The position numbers were made by a program, and so were the translations under genes. Shown one piece after another: positions 62,061 to 64,000 of a stretch of 64,000 nucleotides of DNA (position 1 is its first letter; each line of letters begins with the position of its first letter). Where the stretch lies: contig JAQFVV010006216.1 in the NCBI GenBank assembly GCA_028023455.1, positions 1,427,445-1,491,444 of the forward strand, given 5' to 3'. The notes under the pieces were generated by a model. That model was given only the letters and a program-made list of their open reading frames with translations, was not told the DNA's origin and did not search any database. The DNA is from Epiperipatus broadwayi. Its lineage: Eukaryota; Onychophora; Udeonychophora; Euonychophora; Peripatidae.

Positions 62061-63670
62061 AACATAGTTTTGAATAAAATTAAATAGTTAATAAAAAAGT
62101 TTGTCTTGTATCAATTTTGTATTAGTCATAGTTTATTTCCTTCTCTGTTTTTTTTTTTTTTTTGCAAATTTTAAAGTAATTTTATCTTGTTGCTTTGCTT
62201 TTATGCAATTTTCAAAAATTATGGAACATATCCCACATTTTTCAATGTAAGTTAAGGCTATTTTTGTGTGATTTTTTTATGCATGATTTTGCAGAACCTA
62301 TCTACTGCATAAAATGAGACCCAGGTGTACTTAATGGATTATTTCAATTACTGAAACTTATTCTATTGTTCTGACTACTCCAACCCATTAAAACATTTGC
62401 ATTTATATAATTATTTAACTTTTAAAATATTTAATTTTTGAATTCATTTGCTTGGTATAAAGTGTTTACTGTTACACACACACACACACTCATTATCAAT
62501 GTGTGTGAGTATATGATGTTAAAAGGTGGGAAATAAAACAAAAATGAAGCATGCATATAGGCACCACTTCAGTATAATTAATTTTATGTTATCTGTGGAT
62601 TTATTCCAGAAAAACAGAAGATAAGTAAAGTTTATTTATAGAAGTGTTATTTTGAAATATTTTAAAGTAACGTACTTTTTAATTATCATTTCACATTTAC
62701 TTTATATCAATAGTTAAGAAATCAAAATGCATTTTAGCATATGTATATAAAAATATTATTTTTACAATTAATAGGATTTTTGTTTTTTGTTATCAGAAAA
62801 AAATTAAAATAACAATTCTATAAGTAAAATAACAATTTTACTTAAAATAACACTTCAATAAGTAAACATTACTTCTCTTTTGTTTTTCTGGAATCAAACC
62901 ACAGATAAGGTAAAATTGATCGTACTGATAGTGCATATATGCATGCTTCATTTTTCTTTTATTTCCCACAATTTAACACTACATATGATTTCATTATGCT
63001 CACACATATAGATAATGTGTGTGTGCGTAAAAATAGACATTTTAACTTGTTGAAACCATGCAAATAAATTTAAAAATTAAATATTTCAAAACTTAAAAAT
63101 AAAAGTTAAATAATTATATAACTGCAAATGTTTCAATGGGTTGGAGTGGTTACAACAATAGAATAAGTTTCAGTAATAAAAATAATCCATTAAATAATCA
63201 CAATATTTGGTGCCTTATTCAAATACTAAGAAAGGAGATAACAAACAGTTCCAGTTTAACATCTTTGGGAGTTAAATTAGTAACAGCACTACCCAAAAGT
63301 ATTTATGAAAAATCAAATGGTACAGAGCAGTAAGTGTATACAAAGGCCATTGGAAAAGTTAGAACTTTGCATAAAAATAATTAAAATTGAAGTAAAATAA
63401 AACATGTGAATGGCCATTAATTAAAAATATTACAAATCAATGAAGAGATAAATTCCCAATGCTCCTTGAAAGATTACCTTATAAATACTCAGGGTGGTCT
63501 TTTGTTAGATATATAATAATATAAAAATTCTAGTTCAGTTGTATATATGTATCTTCATCATATAAAAAGTGTGATTAGTCTGGAATCAGCTCTTTCCATG
63601 TCATCGAGAAAAAAGGCAGCCTGTGATGAATATTCCAGCAGCAGTGTTCAGCAGTTATCTAACATGTTTG

Positions 63671-64000
63671 TTTGGCAATAGAATAAATCTTTAAGCATTT
63701 GATATATTCTATTGTAAGAATATTTTGGATGCTTTTATGTTCTTGAATCAATGCTTATGTGCTTGTTCAGTTTAGTTTGATGAAAACATAACACCTGCAT
63801 GACTTTATCTGTCTCTAAGCATGAATTTTTTCAATTTCCAGCAATGAACTTTAGGCCACCATCAAAAACATGTTTAATATTTTTTGGGAGAGCTTGGTCA
63901 GATTAATGAATGTCACCCTTTATATTGGGGATCCCTATTCCCTGTTAATGTTTTAGCTAAGTTCAAGTATTTTATCTTTATACTTTCAGGTTATTCGGTA
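63671..64000. other. No gene seen
   Basis: The end of the window has no recognised repeat or exon. Confidence 0.4.

Larger units (their letters stand above)
60681..62327. mobile_element. TIR transposon with TA target duplication
   Basis: Terminal inverted repeats of 23 bases, starting CACCTGAGTCTTGTTTCATG (60681) and ending ATAAAATGAGACCCAGGTG (62327), match at 19 of 23 positions. TA lies on both sides (60679-60680 and 62328-62329). The uninterrupted sequence is visible in the opposite palindrome arm near 63190, so the boundaries are exact. TA duplication fits the Tc1/mariner group, but the termini are not ones I recognise. No transposase was recognised, so it is probably non-autonomous. Confidence 0.75.
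60266..63670. repeat. Large palindrome (arms about 0.9 kb) split by a transposon
   Basis: The right arm (about 62770-63670) is the reverse complement of two left pieces: 60266-60680 (outer) and 62328-62740 (inner). Landmarks include GTATTTGAATAAGGCACCAA (60650 and inverted near 63215), CACTCAGTATT-like text near 60430 inverted near 63490, and GAAGCATGCATATA (62546 and inverted near 62940). The centre is near 62755. The outer and inner left pieces join exactly at the ends of the TIR transposon 60681-62327, so the palindrome is the older structure. No ORF of note is in the arms. Confidence 0.85.

Overview
The window is a strongly AT-rich, gene-poor stretch of a eukaryotic genome, almost certainly an invertebrate animal. 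I see no operons and no complete host gene. What is recognisable is repeat biology: an RTE-type non-LTR retrotransposon, Penelope-like elements (PLEs) with GIY-YIG endonuclease remnants, hammerhead ribozyme (HHR) motifs, LTR elements, a TIR transposon, foldback repeats and long microsatellites. The lineage cannot be fixed from this sequence; molluscs, cnidarians, arthropods and flatworms all carry such elements. Homology statements come from reading the sequence by eye; no alignment, database search or folding program was run.

Layout. 0-5 kb: AT-rich, featureless. 5.05-5.48 kb: foldback repeat with an HHR-like motif in each arm. 5.48-11.71 kb: LTR element with 1.8-kb LTRs, a degenerate tRNA-Lys-like primer site, one gag-like coiled-coil ORF and no pol. 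11.73-12.88 kb: PLE remnant between inverted repeats. 13.5-14.1 kb: small tandem repeats. 15.88-16.45 kb: uninterrupted (ATT)n of about 180 units. 16.55-17.97 kb: foldback. 19.0-19.5 and 20.2-23.2 kb: two RTE copies, the second almost complete. 26.2-29.75 kb: two 1.4-kb direct repeats that look like LTRs of a short element. 30.7-31.9 kb: a CpG-containing island with candidate exons, the best place for a host gene. 37-40 kb: two foldbacks. 43.56-45.04 kb: RTE copy with a 5' inversion. 45.6-47.0 kb: tandem and inverted 455-bp units, each with an HHR motif, bounded by a perfect 13-bp target duplication. 48.0-48.8 kb: PLE GIY-YIG fragment and an HHR with a complete core. 51-55 kb: decayed PLE with HHR-bearing terminal repeats. 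57.6-60 kb: further PLE-terminus fragments. 60.3-63.7 kb: roughly 0.9-kb-arm palindrome split by a 1.65-kb TIR transposon with a TA duplication.

The most interesting system is the set of hammerhead-carrying terminal repeats. They occur as PLE termini, as solo fragments, as foldbacks and as a tandem array with its own target-site duplication. This matches what is known of PLEs and of the small animal retroelements called retrozymes, in which HHRs cut tandem RNA into monomers. Several copies have different single lesions in the ribozyme core, so the ancestral family was probably active.
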